DNA of 41,756 bases from Deltaproteobacteria bacterium. Lineage in GTDB: Bacteria > Myxococcota_A > Polyangia > DRWM01 > JAAZOP01. Under the pieces are notes generated by a model that was not told the origin of the DNA, did not search any database, and saw nothing but the letters and a program-made list of their open reading frames with translations. Shown here in pieces: positions 26,236 to 37,100 of the stretch (the first letter of the stretch is position 1; every line of letters starts with the position of its first letter). The translations under genes were made by a program, and so were the position numbers. The DNA is taken from NCBI GenBank assembly GCA_016930215.1, contig JAFGHH010000032.1:1-41756 (forward strand), in the 5' to 3' direction.

Positions 26236-28029
26236 TCAGTACACGACCAGGGGCGGGGGCGGTGCCACGGGCACCGGCACGGTACGGGGCGGCACGGGCA
26301 CCGCCCGGGGCGGCACCGGCGCGGGGGTGGACGGCACCACGGTCGTCGGCGGCGCCACGGGCACCGCCTGCACGACCGGCCGGCCGGGCCGGTACGCCGC
26401 GCTCTGCGCCTCGCCCAGGTTGCGGACGACCACGCGGAACCGTGCGGAGCCCGTCCCGGCCGGCGCGGCGACGACGATCGCCGTGCTCGACCAGGATCGG
26501 ATCTCGAGCGGGACGGTGGAATCGCCGTAGGTCACGGTGACGTCCGCGATCCCCGCGCCGAAGTTCTCGCCGTGGAGCGTGAGGTTCTCGCCCGGGACCG
26601 CGGCCGACGGCGAGACGGAGGAGATGCGCGGCGGTTGGACGACCACGAGGTCCGCCGGCGACTGGGCCTCGCCGCGGCCACGGACCGCAATCGTCACGCG
26701 GCCGGTCGTGGCCCCCGCGGGAACCTCGAGCGACAGTTCGGTCTCACCGACGGACCGCACGACGGCCGACACGCCGTTGACGGTGGCCGTGGTGTGGCCG
26801 CGGCGGGTCAGGAACCCGCGGCCGAGGACCGTCACGAGCGAGCCGGGGGCGGCACGCGACGGGCTGAGCGAGGTCACCGCCGGCGGCGCCCAGACCTCGA
26901 ACGGCTGGGGCGCCGACACCAGGCCCGCGTCCCGCACGGTCAGCTGGATCACCCCGGAGCCCGCGTTCTCGGGAACGCGCACCCGCACCTCGGTCGGCGT
27001 CACGAAGACCACCTGCGCCGCCACGCCGCTGATCGATGCCTGGACGTCGTTCGGCGTCTGCCCGAGGTGTTCGCCCCTGAGTGCGACCTCGCTGCCCGGG
27101 AGGCCGGCGCGCGGGTGCACCGAGCGGATCACCGGCGGGTAGATCACGCGGAATTCGGGCGAGGCCAGCTCGCCGCGGTTGCGCACGGCGACCACGAACG
27201 ACCCCGTCTCGGCGCGGGACGGAACCTCTACGAGCAGCTCGGCGGACGTCGCCGAGCGCACGGAGCAGCGCTTGTCGCCGAGCTTGACGGTGTTGCCGTC
27301 GATCGTCGGGTCGAAGCCCGAGCCGAGGAGACGGACCTGGGCGCCGACGGGGCCGAACGGCGGCTCGAGGCGGTCGATGCGAAGCGGTTCGAGCACGTCG
27401 AAGGCCGTCGCGGCGACCGCCTGGCCGGCGTTGGCGACATCGAGCAGGAACACGCCGTCCTGCGCCCCTTCGGGGATCGTGACCGTCAGACGGGTGGTTG
27501 ATGCGGTCCGGACCGGGAGCACCAGGCCGTTGAGGCTGATCCGGTTCTCGTAGATGCGCAGGGAGAAGCCGCTGCCCTCGATCGCGACATCGGTCCCCGT
27601 CACGCCGGCGGCCGGCGCGAAGCCGGTGATCGTGGGCGGCGGCGGCGGTTGCACGACGTTGAACGACTGCGACGACTCCGCCGTGCCGCCCGTCCCCTGG
27701 ACCGTGAACCGGCCGGAGCGGGCGTTCGCGGGGACGACGACGGTGATGCGGGTGGGCACCACCGACTGGATCGCCAGGTTCTGGCCGGCGAAGAACACCT
27801 GTTGGACGTCCATGAAGTTGCGCCCGACGATCGTCACCGTGGTGCCGCTCGGTCCCGACGTCGGCTCGATGCGCTCGATGACCGGCCGGGCGACCGGGGC
27901 CGCAACGGGCTGGCCGCCGACGACGACTGGGGGCGGCGGCGTGGGCGTTCCCTGGACGACGATCTGTGCGGCCGCCGGCCCGCAAAGCAGGGCGGCAACG
28001 AGAACGAGAAGCCCGCTCGTGGTTCGCAT
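26236..28029 (-). CDS. Secreted protein with six IPT/TIG domains
   Basis: A 597-residue exported protein. A signal peptide (about 1-22, ending GPAAAQ) is followed by a short proline/valine-rich segment and six immunoglobulin-like IPT/TIG repeats of about 80-90 residues. Each opens with a variant of P-x-I-x-x-(I/V/L)-x-P-x-x-G-x-x-G-x-x-V, for example IERIEPTSGPSGTTVTIVG, and continues to a GxxF or GxNF strand. The C-terminal tail is rich in Pro-Val (VPVPPRTVPVPVAPPPP), suited to spanning peptidoglycan or crossing the envelope. No anchor or catalytic site is seen. ATG 28029 has AAGGAG eight bases upstream. It lies 101 bases after the giant TPR gene on the same strand and may be co-transcribed. 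Confidence 0.88.
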   Translation of the reverse strand: MRTTSGLLVLVAALLCGPAAAQIVVQGTPTPPPPVVVGGQPVAAPVARPVIERIEPTSGPSGTTVTIVGRNFMDVQQVFFAGQNLAIQSVVPTRITVVVPANARSGRFTVQGTGGTAESSQSFNVVQPPPPPTITGFAPAAGVTGTDVAIEGSGFSLRIYENRISLNGLVLPVRTASTTRLTVTIPEGAQDGVFLLDVANAGQAVAATAFDVLEPLRIDRLEPPFGPVGAQVRLLGSGFDPTIDGNTVKLGDKRCSVRSATSAELLVEVPSRAETGSFVVAVRNRGELASPEFRVIYPPVIRSVHPRAGLPGSEVALRGEHLGQTPNDVQASISGVAAQVVFVTPTEVRVRVPENAGSGVIQLTVRDAGLVSAPQPFEVWAPPAVTSLSPSRAAPGSLVTVLGRGFLTRRGHTTATVNGVSAVVRSVGETELSLEVPAGATTGRVTIAVRGRGEAQSPADLVVVQPPRISSVSPSAAVPGENLTLHGENFGAGIADVTVTYGDSTVPLEIRSWSSTAIVVAAPAGTGSARFRVVVRNLGEAQSAAYRPGRPVVQAVPVAPPTTVVPSTPAPVPPRAVPVPPRTVPVPVAPPPPLVVY

Positions 28030-28130
28030 CACCGTTTCTCCTTCCCGACGGGAGCCGGCACCGCGGCCGGGACCCCGTGCCGTTTGGGCGAGACTTGGAC
28101 CGGCCCACAGGCCGATTGCTTCAACCCGGC

Positions 28131-31100
28131 TCAACCGGTGCCGAGCGAGATCCCGAGCTCCTTGCGCAGGCGGAAGTAGCCGTCGGAGATGGCAAAAACA
28201 CACAGCTCGGTCACCCGCTGGGTCGGGGTCAGGTCGGTCACCAGCGACGGCACGCGGGTCATCATCTTCGCCGCCGTGGGCAGGTCGCCGCACAGGAGCA
28301 GCCCCGCCCGGTCGCCCGTCAGGTCGGCCGCGATCATCCACGGCTTGATGTTCTTCACCGGGTTGTCCAGGAAGCGGATGGCCGCTGCGTGCAGCATCTC
28401 GCGGTCCTGCGGCATCGTGTGCTGCTGCAGGTGCTTGGCGACCTGCATCACCGCGTCGTTCGTCGGGACCTCCGCGTCCGGCATGCCGAGCTTGACCGCG
28501 GCGTACAGGTACATCAGCAACACCTGCGTCAGCGAGACCTGCATCTGTCCCGCCGTCGTGTGCAGCAGGTACTGGAGGTAGTGCTCCCGCCGGTACGAGG
28601 AGAGGTGCTTGGCCGTCACGAAGCGCAGCTCCATCGGCGACACCCCGCTGAGGTAGTCGGCGCCGGCCACCGACGCGGGCGGCTCGGTGAAGGCGAAGGT
28701 CAGCCCGCCCGGCTGCTCCGGAACCACGTACAGCTCCGGCAACGGCAGCCCCAGGCCGATCGCCGCGTCCCGCAGCGACTTGGCCAGCGCCAGCTGGCTG
28801 GTGGCCGGGTCCTGCAGGTCCTTGCGCCGCAGGCCGAAGGCCTTGGTCGAAGTGACCATCCCCTGTCGTACGGCCGGCGTGATCGACTCGAAGATCTTCG
28901 AAACGTAGACGTTCTCCTCGTGGTGGTAGAGGTACTTGTACCACGACTCGGTGCCCACCGTGCCGCGGACCGCCGGCGGGCTCTTCGGCCGGTACTGCTC
29001 GAAGAACTGCTTCTCGTTGGCCTCGGCCTTGTTCAGGAACGTCAACGCCGCGCACAGACACCAGGTCTCGTCCGCCTTGCCCGCGTCCTGGTAGATGCGC
29101 CGCAGCGCACGGTACGACTCGACCCGCTTCGGATCCTGCCGCAGCAACGCTTGGTGTTCCTGCACCGCGTCTTCCCACCGGCCCGGCATCATCACGTACA
29201 GCTCGGCCAGGATCTCGTGCCGCATCCGGTTGTCCGGGTTGATGTCGGAGGCCAGCCGGAAACACTCCGCCGCCAGCTCGAAGTTCTTCAGCCGCGTGCG
29301 GGCGATCTCGCCCAGGTTGTGCAGGAAGGTCTCCTTGAGCAGTTCCTTGCCGGTTTCCGGAAGCCGCTTGATCATCCGACGATAGGCGCGCTCGAGCGCC
29401 TTCCAGTCGCGTCGCGGCGTCAGGATCTTCTCGATCGCCTCGAAGTTCTTCAGGTTCTCGGCATCGGCGTCCAGGGCCTTGTCGAAGAAATCGATCGCCT
29501 TGTCGGTGTCCTTGATCTCGTCGCGGTAGGTCGTGGCGATCAGCTGGTAGTAGGCCGCGAGGCGCTTGGGCTCGGTCTCCTGCAGCACCACGCGCTGGGC
29601 GACCTCGATCGCCTTCGGCCACTGCTTGGTCTCGGTGTACAGCTTGAGCAGCTTGACCAGCACCAGCCGGTCGTCGGCCTTCACCCCCAGCGCGTCGACG
29701 TAGCTCTGGATGGCCTTGTGGATGTTGTTGAGCTTCTCGCGCCAGATGTCGCCGATCTCATCGAGCAGCTGGAACTTCTCGTCGTCGGGCGCGGTCTCCG
29801 CCTTCTGCTTCTTGAAATGGATCACCTGCTCGAAGTCGCGCTGGCCCTCGAACAGGGCGACGAGCGCGTCGAGCGTCGTGCGGTGGTTGGGGTCGAGGTC
29901 CAGGGCCTTCTCGTACATGTTGAGGGCCTTGCGGACCTCCTTGACGGCCATCTTGATGTTGCCGAGGCGGAAGTAGATCTCGACCTTCTCGCCGGCGGCG
30001 AGCTTGTCCATGTGCTGGACCAGGATCATCTGGTAGAACTTGAACGAGCCGTCCCACTCCTTGCGCTTGTAGTGCACGTTGGCCGTGCGCCGGATCACCT
30101 CCAGGTCGCTCGGGTCGGCCTGGTACGCCACGCGCAGCTCGCGCAACGCCTTGTCGGTGTTGCCGAGCGCCTCGGCGGCCTCGGCCGAGGCCATGTGCAG
30201 GGGCCGCAGTTCCTGGGCCGTGCGCTTGCCCTGGAAGCGGCGCAGGAGCATGTCCAGGACGGGGTCGGCCTTGTCGTACTGCTGGTCGCGCATGTAGATC
30301 GCCACCAGCGGCTCGCCCGCCTCGTCGTTCTCGGGGTCGAGCTGCAGCGATTGCTCGAAGCACGACACCGCCTCGGCCTCGTTGTTCAGCTGCTGCTGCA
30401 GGATCTGCCCGCGCAGCGTCAGCACGCGGCTGCGCTGTCGCTCGCTCGGCGTCGCTTCCTGCTCCCGGTCGAGAATCCGGGCGGACAGCACCCATTCCTG
30501 GTTGTCGACGTAGATCTCGCGCAGGGCGGTCAGGGCGGTCAGGTGTTCGGGCACGATCGCCAGCGCCTGCTCGAAGCGGATGATCGCCCCGGCCCGGTCG
30601 TTGAGCTGCTTCTCGAGCACGGTGCCGACGCGGGTCAGGATATCGACCTGCTGCAACGGATCGGTCGTCGCCACCCCGGCCAGCCGTTCGAGCATCTCCA
30701 GCGAGCCGGCGGCGTCCCCCCGCTGGTCGAGCAGGGCGGCGAGGTGGTCGAGGGCCTCGCCGTCGTCGGGGTCGTGGTCCAGGACCTGGCGCAGCGACTC
30801 GACCGCGCGGTCCGGGTCGGCGAGGTTGGTCAGGAACACATCGGCCTGGCTCTTGAGGTGCTGGATCTTCAGCGGTCGCTCGACCACGGCGTCGACGTGA
30901 CGGCCGTAGGTCGTCGCCAGCTCCTCCCAGCGCTGCAGCTGGCGGTACAGCCGCTCGAGTCCCGTCAGCGCGTTCTCGCTGCGCGGGTCGATCTCGAGTA
31001 CCTGCTCCAGGCGGGCCGCGGCGTCCTCGTGCCGCAGGAACTCCTCCTCGAGCATCGCCGCCATGCGCTCCAAGAGCGTCAGGCGTTCGCGCTCGCTCTC

Positions 31101-34100
31101 GGCGTGGTCCAGTTCGAGCTCGAGGATGTCGAGCAGGTCCTGCCAGCGCTCGCTGCGGGCGTACAGCCGTTCCAGTCCCTTGAGGGCCCGTTCGTTGCTG
31201 CCGTCGCGGTCCAGGACGTCGCGATAGACCTTGATTGCGTGATCGTCGCGCCCGAGCCGGTCCTCGAACAGCTCGGCCAGATCGAGCTTGAGCTCGATCA
31301 GCAGGGTCTCGTCCTGCTCGATGCCGATCCGGCGCTCCACGATCGGCACCAGGTCCTCCCAGCGCTCGGCGTGGCGGTAGAGCCGGTCGAGTGCGGCGAG
31401 GGCCACGGGATGGTCGGCGTCGATGTCGATTGCGGCGCGGTAGGCCGCCATCGCCTCGTGCTCGTCGTTGAGGATCTCCTCCTGGGTCTGGCCGAGCTGG
31501 ACGTAGATCTCCTTCTTGCGCTGCTTGTCGTCGACGACCTCGATGCAACGCGTCAGCGTCTGGACGAGCGCCGGCCATTGCTTCATGTCGCGGTAGGCGT
31601 CGGCGAGGAACAGCAGGGCATCGACGTTCGCCGAGTCGATCTTGCCCAGCACGGTGGCGTAGATCTGGATCGCGTAGTCGAGCCGCTTGAGCTGCCGGGC
31701 GTACCAGCGGCCGGCGGCGAGGTACAGCGGGATGGCCGGCCGCGACGGTCCCAGCTCTGCGATCTTCGCGCTCAACGTCGCCAGCAGGTCGTCCCACGAC
31801 TGGGCCGCGTTGGCCACGCGTTCCAGCTCCGCCGCGATCTGGAGGTTGTTGAAGTCCTCGAGGTAGGCGGCCTTGTACACGCCGTACGCCGAGACCTCGT
31901 CGTGCTTCTTGTCGAGGTAGATGCGGCCGATCTTGGTCAGCACGATGGCTCGCTGGGCCGGATGACCCTCGAGCAGCTGGTACTTGCGGCCGTACAGCGC
32001 CACCAGCTCGTCCCACCGCTCGTAGTCCGTGTACGCCTGCTCCAGCTCGAGGAACGTGGGTTCGTGGTCCGGCTGCAACGCCAGGATCGCCTCGAGGGCC
32101 GTGGTCGAGCCGTTGCGCTCGCCGATGCGGTCCTTCCAGAGGTCCGCGACCTCGCGCCACAGCGCGATCTGCTCCTCGGCCGTGCCGAGCAGCTCCACGC
32201 GCTGCTCGAGCACCTCGACCACCTCCTGCCAGCGCTCCTCCCGCTTGAGCAGCGCCTCGAGCCGGTCGAGAGCCTGCGGGTCGCGCGGCGCGTGCACGAG
32301 CACCTTGCGCCAGGCGTCGATCGCCTCGTAGGTCCGCTCGAGACGTTCGGCCAGGACCGTGCCCATCTGTGCGTAGGTCTCGGCCAGCTCCTCGGGAGCC
32401 AGTTGTCCTTCGCCGACATCGACCAGGCGTTGCAGCGTCTCGATCAGGTCTTCCCACGCTTCGCTCTCGGCGTGGATCGTCGCCTTGCGCCGCAGGGCCA
32501 TGACGTTCATCGAATCGAGGTCCAACGCCTGCTGGTATGCGTCCAGGGCCTCGAGGGGACGGCCGAGCTGCTGGTGACGGATGTCGCCCACCTTGAGGTA
32601 CAGGGCGGAACGTTCCTGCTCGTCATCGACGATGTTCACCAGGCGGTCGACCGTCTGGCCGACATCGTCCCAGCGCCCGAGCTGTTCGTAGAGCCCGATC
32701 AGGTTGCGCAACGGCTCCGGCTCCTCGCCGCGAATGTCCAGCACGCGCTGCCACAGCGCCACCGCCTCGTCGGGCTTCTCCAACGCGTCCGCGGCCAGGA
32801 GCGCCATCTTGGCGAAGACCTCGGATTGCGCGGCCTCGCCGAGCACCGCGTCGGCCTGCTTGCGGTACACCTCGTACAGCTTCGGCCACTCGCCGGTCTG
32901 CCCGTAGATCTGCTCCAGCCCTTCGAGGGCGGGCAGGTGGGCCGTGCCGAGCTGGTCGATGATCCGTCGGAACGCGACCTCGGACCCCGCCATGTCGCCG
33001 AGGTCCGCCAGATGCAGGCGACCCAGGCGGGTCAGGATCTCGACCTGCTCGTCCCGCGACCCCTCGACCTCGACGCGCCGTTTGAGGATCTCGGACAGGC
33101 GCTCCCATCCCAGGGTGGCGGAGTAGATCCGGTCGAGGGCGACGAGGACGTCGGGGTCGTGACCATCGACCTCGAGCAGGTGTTCCCACACCTGCTGTGT
33201 CCGCTCGGCATCGCCGATCTGCTCTTCGTAGATGTACGCCAGCTTCTTGCCGGCGCGCAGCTTGATGTCCCCGGCTTCGACGGTGGTCAGGATCTGGGCG
33301 TAGATCCGCGCCAGGTCCTCCCAGCCGGTCATCAGGGTCGGGGCCAGCCGGTCCAGCTCGTCGGCCGTCCGGTCGTCGTCCGGGGCCAGCAGGAGTCCGC
33401 GTCCCAGCCACTGGAACGCGGATTCGGGTGCCCCGAGCCGGTTCTCGTACAGCTCGGCGATCCGCTGGATCACCTCGATCCGCTCGACGGGCTCCTCGTA
33501 CAGCTCGACCTTGTGCTCCAGCAGCCTGGCCAACCGCTCCCATTCGTCGCCGGCCTGGTAGATCGGTTCGAGGATGCCGGCGATCTCCATCTGTTGCGCG
33601 CCCTCGGCGTACAGCAGCTCGAGCGAGGCGCGGGTGGCGGCGTGCTGCGGGTTGATGTCGAGGATCTCGCGGTAGGCCGTGATCGCCCCGGACACGTCCT
33701 GCAGCTCCTGCTGCAGCACCTGTCCACGGTCGAACTTGAACATCAGGGCCTCGTCCTCGTTCTCGGCGATCCCCTCCTCGCGCGGCAGGATCTCCACCAG
33801 CTCGCGCCAGGCCGCGGTCGCGCGGTACAGCCGATCGAGGCCGCGCAACGCCGCGTTGTTCTCGGGATCGACCTCGAGCACGCCGCGGAGGCGCAGGATC
33901 GCGTCCACGGGCTTGCTTTCCTCCTCCTCGTAGACGCGGGCGGCCCGGAGTCCGAGCGCGACCTTGAGGTCCGGCTCGGCGGCGGACGCCACGCCCTCGT
34001 CGTAGAGCGCCGACAGCTTCGCCCACAGCTCCAGCATCGAGGCGATGCGCTCGAGGGACTCGAGCGACAGCTCGTTGAGCGGGTCGATGCGGAACGCCTT

Positions 34101-37100
34101 GGCGTACGCGCTGAACGCATTCTCGGGCTCGTTCAGCCGGTCCGGGCGCTCGTACAGCTCCGCCACCTTGTGCAGCAGCTCGACCTTGCCGAACGCGTCG
34201 TCGGACTGGGCGATCTCCACCTCGTACGTCGCGATCAGCTTGCGCCACTCGCCGGCCTGCTCGTACAGCGGCCCGAGGACCGCCGCGGCGGAGAGCGCCT
34301 CCTTGCCGGCCGTCATCAGCGCCTCGAGCGCCCCGATGGCCGGCTGGTGCTCGGGATTGGCGTCGAGCACGCCGCGATACAGTTCGATCGCGCGCGGGAC
34401 GTTGTCCAGCCGCTGTTCCCAGATGCGGCCGGCGCGGAAACGATAGGCCAGCACGTCGTTCGGGTCGGTGGCGATGTCCGACTCGCGCTCCAGGATGTGC
34501 AGCAGCTCGTGCCAGGACTCGGTCTCCTCGTACAACTCGTCGAGCTGCGCGATGGCCTGGACGTCCAGCGGATCGAGCTCGAGGATGCGCTTGTAGGTGT
34601 CGATCGCGCGCTGCTGGTCCTTGACCTCGAGGCGGAACACCGCGCCCATCTCGAGCAGGATGCGCTTCTTCTCCTCGAGGTCGCCGACCAGGTCGCTCTT
34701 CTTCTCGTACAGCGCCAGCAGCTCGTTCCAGGACTGGCCGGTCATGTACAGCAGGATCAGCTTGTCGATCGCCGCCATGTCCTCGGGGTCGAACTCGTGG
34801 AGCGACAGGAAGACGGCGATCGCGCGGTCCCGGCGGTCCAGGATTTCCTCGTAGATGCGGCCGGCCTGGAAGAACTGCTCCTTGACCTCCGCCGGGTCCT
34901 GCACCACCTCGGCCTTCTTCAGATAGACCAGCGCCAGGTCTTCGTAGCGCTCGGTCGTGGCGTAGATCCGCTCGAGCGACGCCAATGCGTCCATGCTCGA
35001 GGGGTCCTTGGCCAACACCGCGCGGTGGTGCTGGATCGCGCGGTCGAGGTCCCCCATCTCGCGCTCGGCCATCTCCGCGGCCCGGGCGTGCAGCCGCACC
35101 AGCAGATCGAGATCCTCGACGCGCCCGACCTCCTGCTCGATCGCCAGGACCAGCCGTTCCGGCCGCCCCAGCACCCGCGCCAGCCGCTCGATGTGCTCCA
35201 GGGTCGGCTCGTCCGCCGGGTCCTCGTGCAGTGCCCGCGCGTAGACGTTGAGCGCCTCCTCGGGGTTGTCCCCGGCCACCTCGTGCAGCTGGGCGACCTG
35301 GTGCAGCAGGTCCACCTTCTCGTGCGCCGTCTCGGCGTGCTTGACCAGGATCTCCTGCACGGCGATCAGCTTCGGGAAGTCCTGCAGCTCGCGGTACACC
35401 GGCTCCAGCGTGCGCGCCACCGTCAGCTCGAAGTCGGGCTGCGCCAGGATCTGCTCGAGCGCGCGCACGGCCTCGCCCTGGTGCGCGTCCGCCTCGAGGA
35501 TCTCGCGGTAGAGGTCGATCGCGACATCGACCTCCTTCATCTGCCGGTAACGCAGCTCGGCCAGCTGCAGCTTGAGCGCCGTCCCCTCCTCGGGCGTCTC
35601 CGCCTTCTCCAGCAACCGGCCGAACACGTCGGCCAGCTCGGCCCATCGCTCGAGCCGCCGATACAGCAGCTCGAGGGCGCGCAAGGCCTTGTCGTTGCTC
35701 GGGTCGAACGCGAGGATGTCGCGGTAGCAGGCGATGGCGTCGTCGGACCGACCGAGGATTTCGTCGTGGATGAACGCCATCTGGGCGTAGTAGAACTCCT
35801 TGCGTCCGGGATCGACCTCGATCGAGACGCGACGGCGGTAGATGTCCTGCAGCTCCTCGTGCCGCTCCTCCGACTCGAACAACCGCTCGAGGGCGTCGAG
35901 GGCGTCGAGGGCGGTGCCGTCGGCTTCGAGCGCCTTCTGGTAGGCCAGCGTGGCGCCCTTCGGGTCGGAGAGGAAGTTCTCGCGGATCGTGGCCACCTTG
36001 AGCCACAGGCGCAGCCGCACCTCCCGCTCCTCGACCGCCTCCACCACTTCGACCAGCAGCCGAGTCACCGTCGGCCAGGCGTCGAGCAGCGAGGCGAGCT
36101 GCTCGATGTCCACCAGCACCTGCTCGTCCTGCGGCGAGAGGCGCAACGCCCGCTGGTGCGTCTCGAAGGCCCGGTCGGGCTGCGCGAGGCGCTGGACCTG
36201 GATCTCGGCGATGCGCCGCAGGTGGCCGATCTTCTCGTCGGCGAGGTCGGCGACGTCGGCCAGCACCTCGGTCACGCGGACCAGGTTCGGCCAGTCCTCC
36301 CGCTGCTCGAAGATCCCCGCCAACAGGCCGGCGACCTCCGCCCGATGCTCGGCGTCGGCCAGGGCCGGCTCCAGGGCATCGACCGCGGGCTGGAACCCCG
36401 GGTCCTCCTCGAGGATCGAACGATATCCCTCGACGGCCCGGCCGAGATCGCCCAGCCGCGTCTGGCAGATCTGGGCGACGCGGAACACCAGGTCCCGGTA
36501 CTCGGGCGTGCCCGGAGCGGCCAGCATCCGCTGGCGCTCCACCATCTCGAGCAGGTCGGCCCACCGCTCCGCGTCCTCGTAGAGCCGCTGCAACGCGCGA
36601 AGGATCTCCGGGTCGTCGCCGCGGGCGTCGAGCACCTGGCGGTAGACGTTGATCGCCTCGTCGCGGTTGTTGAGCGCCTCCTCCCAGACGCGGGCGATGT
36701 GCACGAGGATCTGGTTCTCCTCCTCGGCCGAGGCGGCGATGCCCCGGCGCTTGTCGAGGATTTCCAGCAGGTCCTGGAAGCGGCCCATCTGCGTGTACAG
36801 ACGCTCGATCGCCAGCAACGCGTCGGCGTTCGTCGGGTCGCCCTGAAGCACCTCCTCCCAGTCCTTCAAGGCCTCTTCGGGACGTCCCAGCCCCTCGTCC
36901 AAGAGCCGGGCGGTGCGCTGACGCATCGCCAGCTGGTCGACGACCTGACCGCCCTTGAGCGCTCCGCGGAACAGCCCGACGAGCGTCTCGACCTTGCCGG
37001 CCTGGCCCGCCACGCGCTCCAACGCCTCGTGCAGCTCCGGCTGCGTCGGGTCGAGCTCGAAGGCGCGCGCGTACCAGGCGAAGGCTTGCCCGGCGTCCTG

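Noticed and set aside
28056-28114. Inverted repeats CGGCAC/GTGCCG (28056-28082) and CGGCC/GGCCG (28101-28114) as terminators after the giant TPR gene
   Set aside because: The stems are five or six bases, with a long loop in one case and no T-run; such matches are expected by chance at this GC content.
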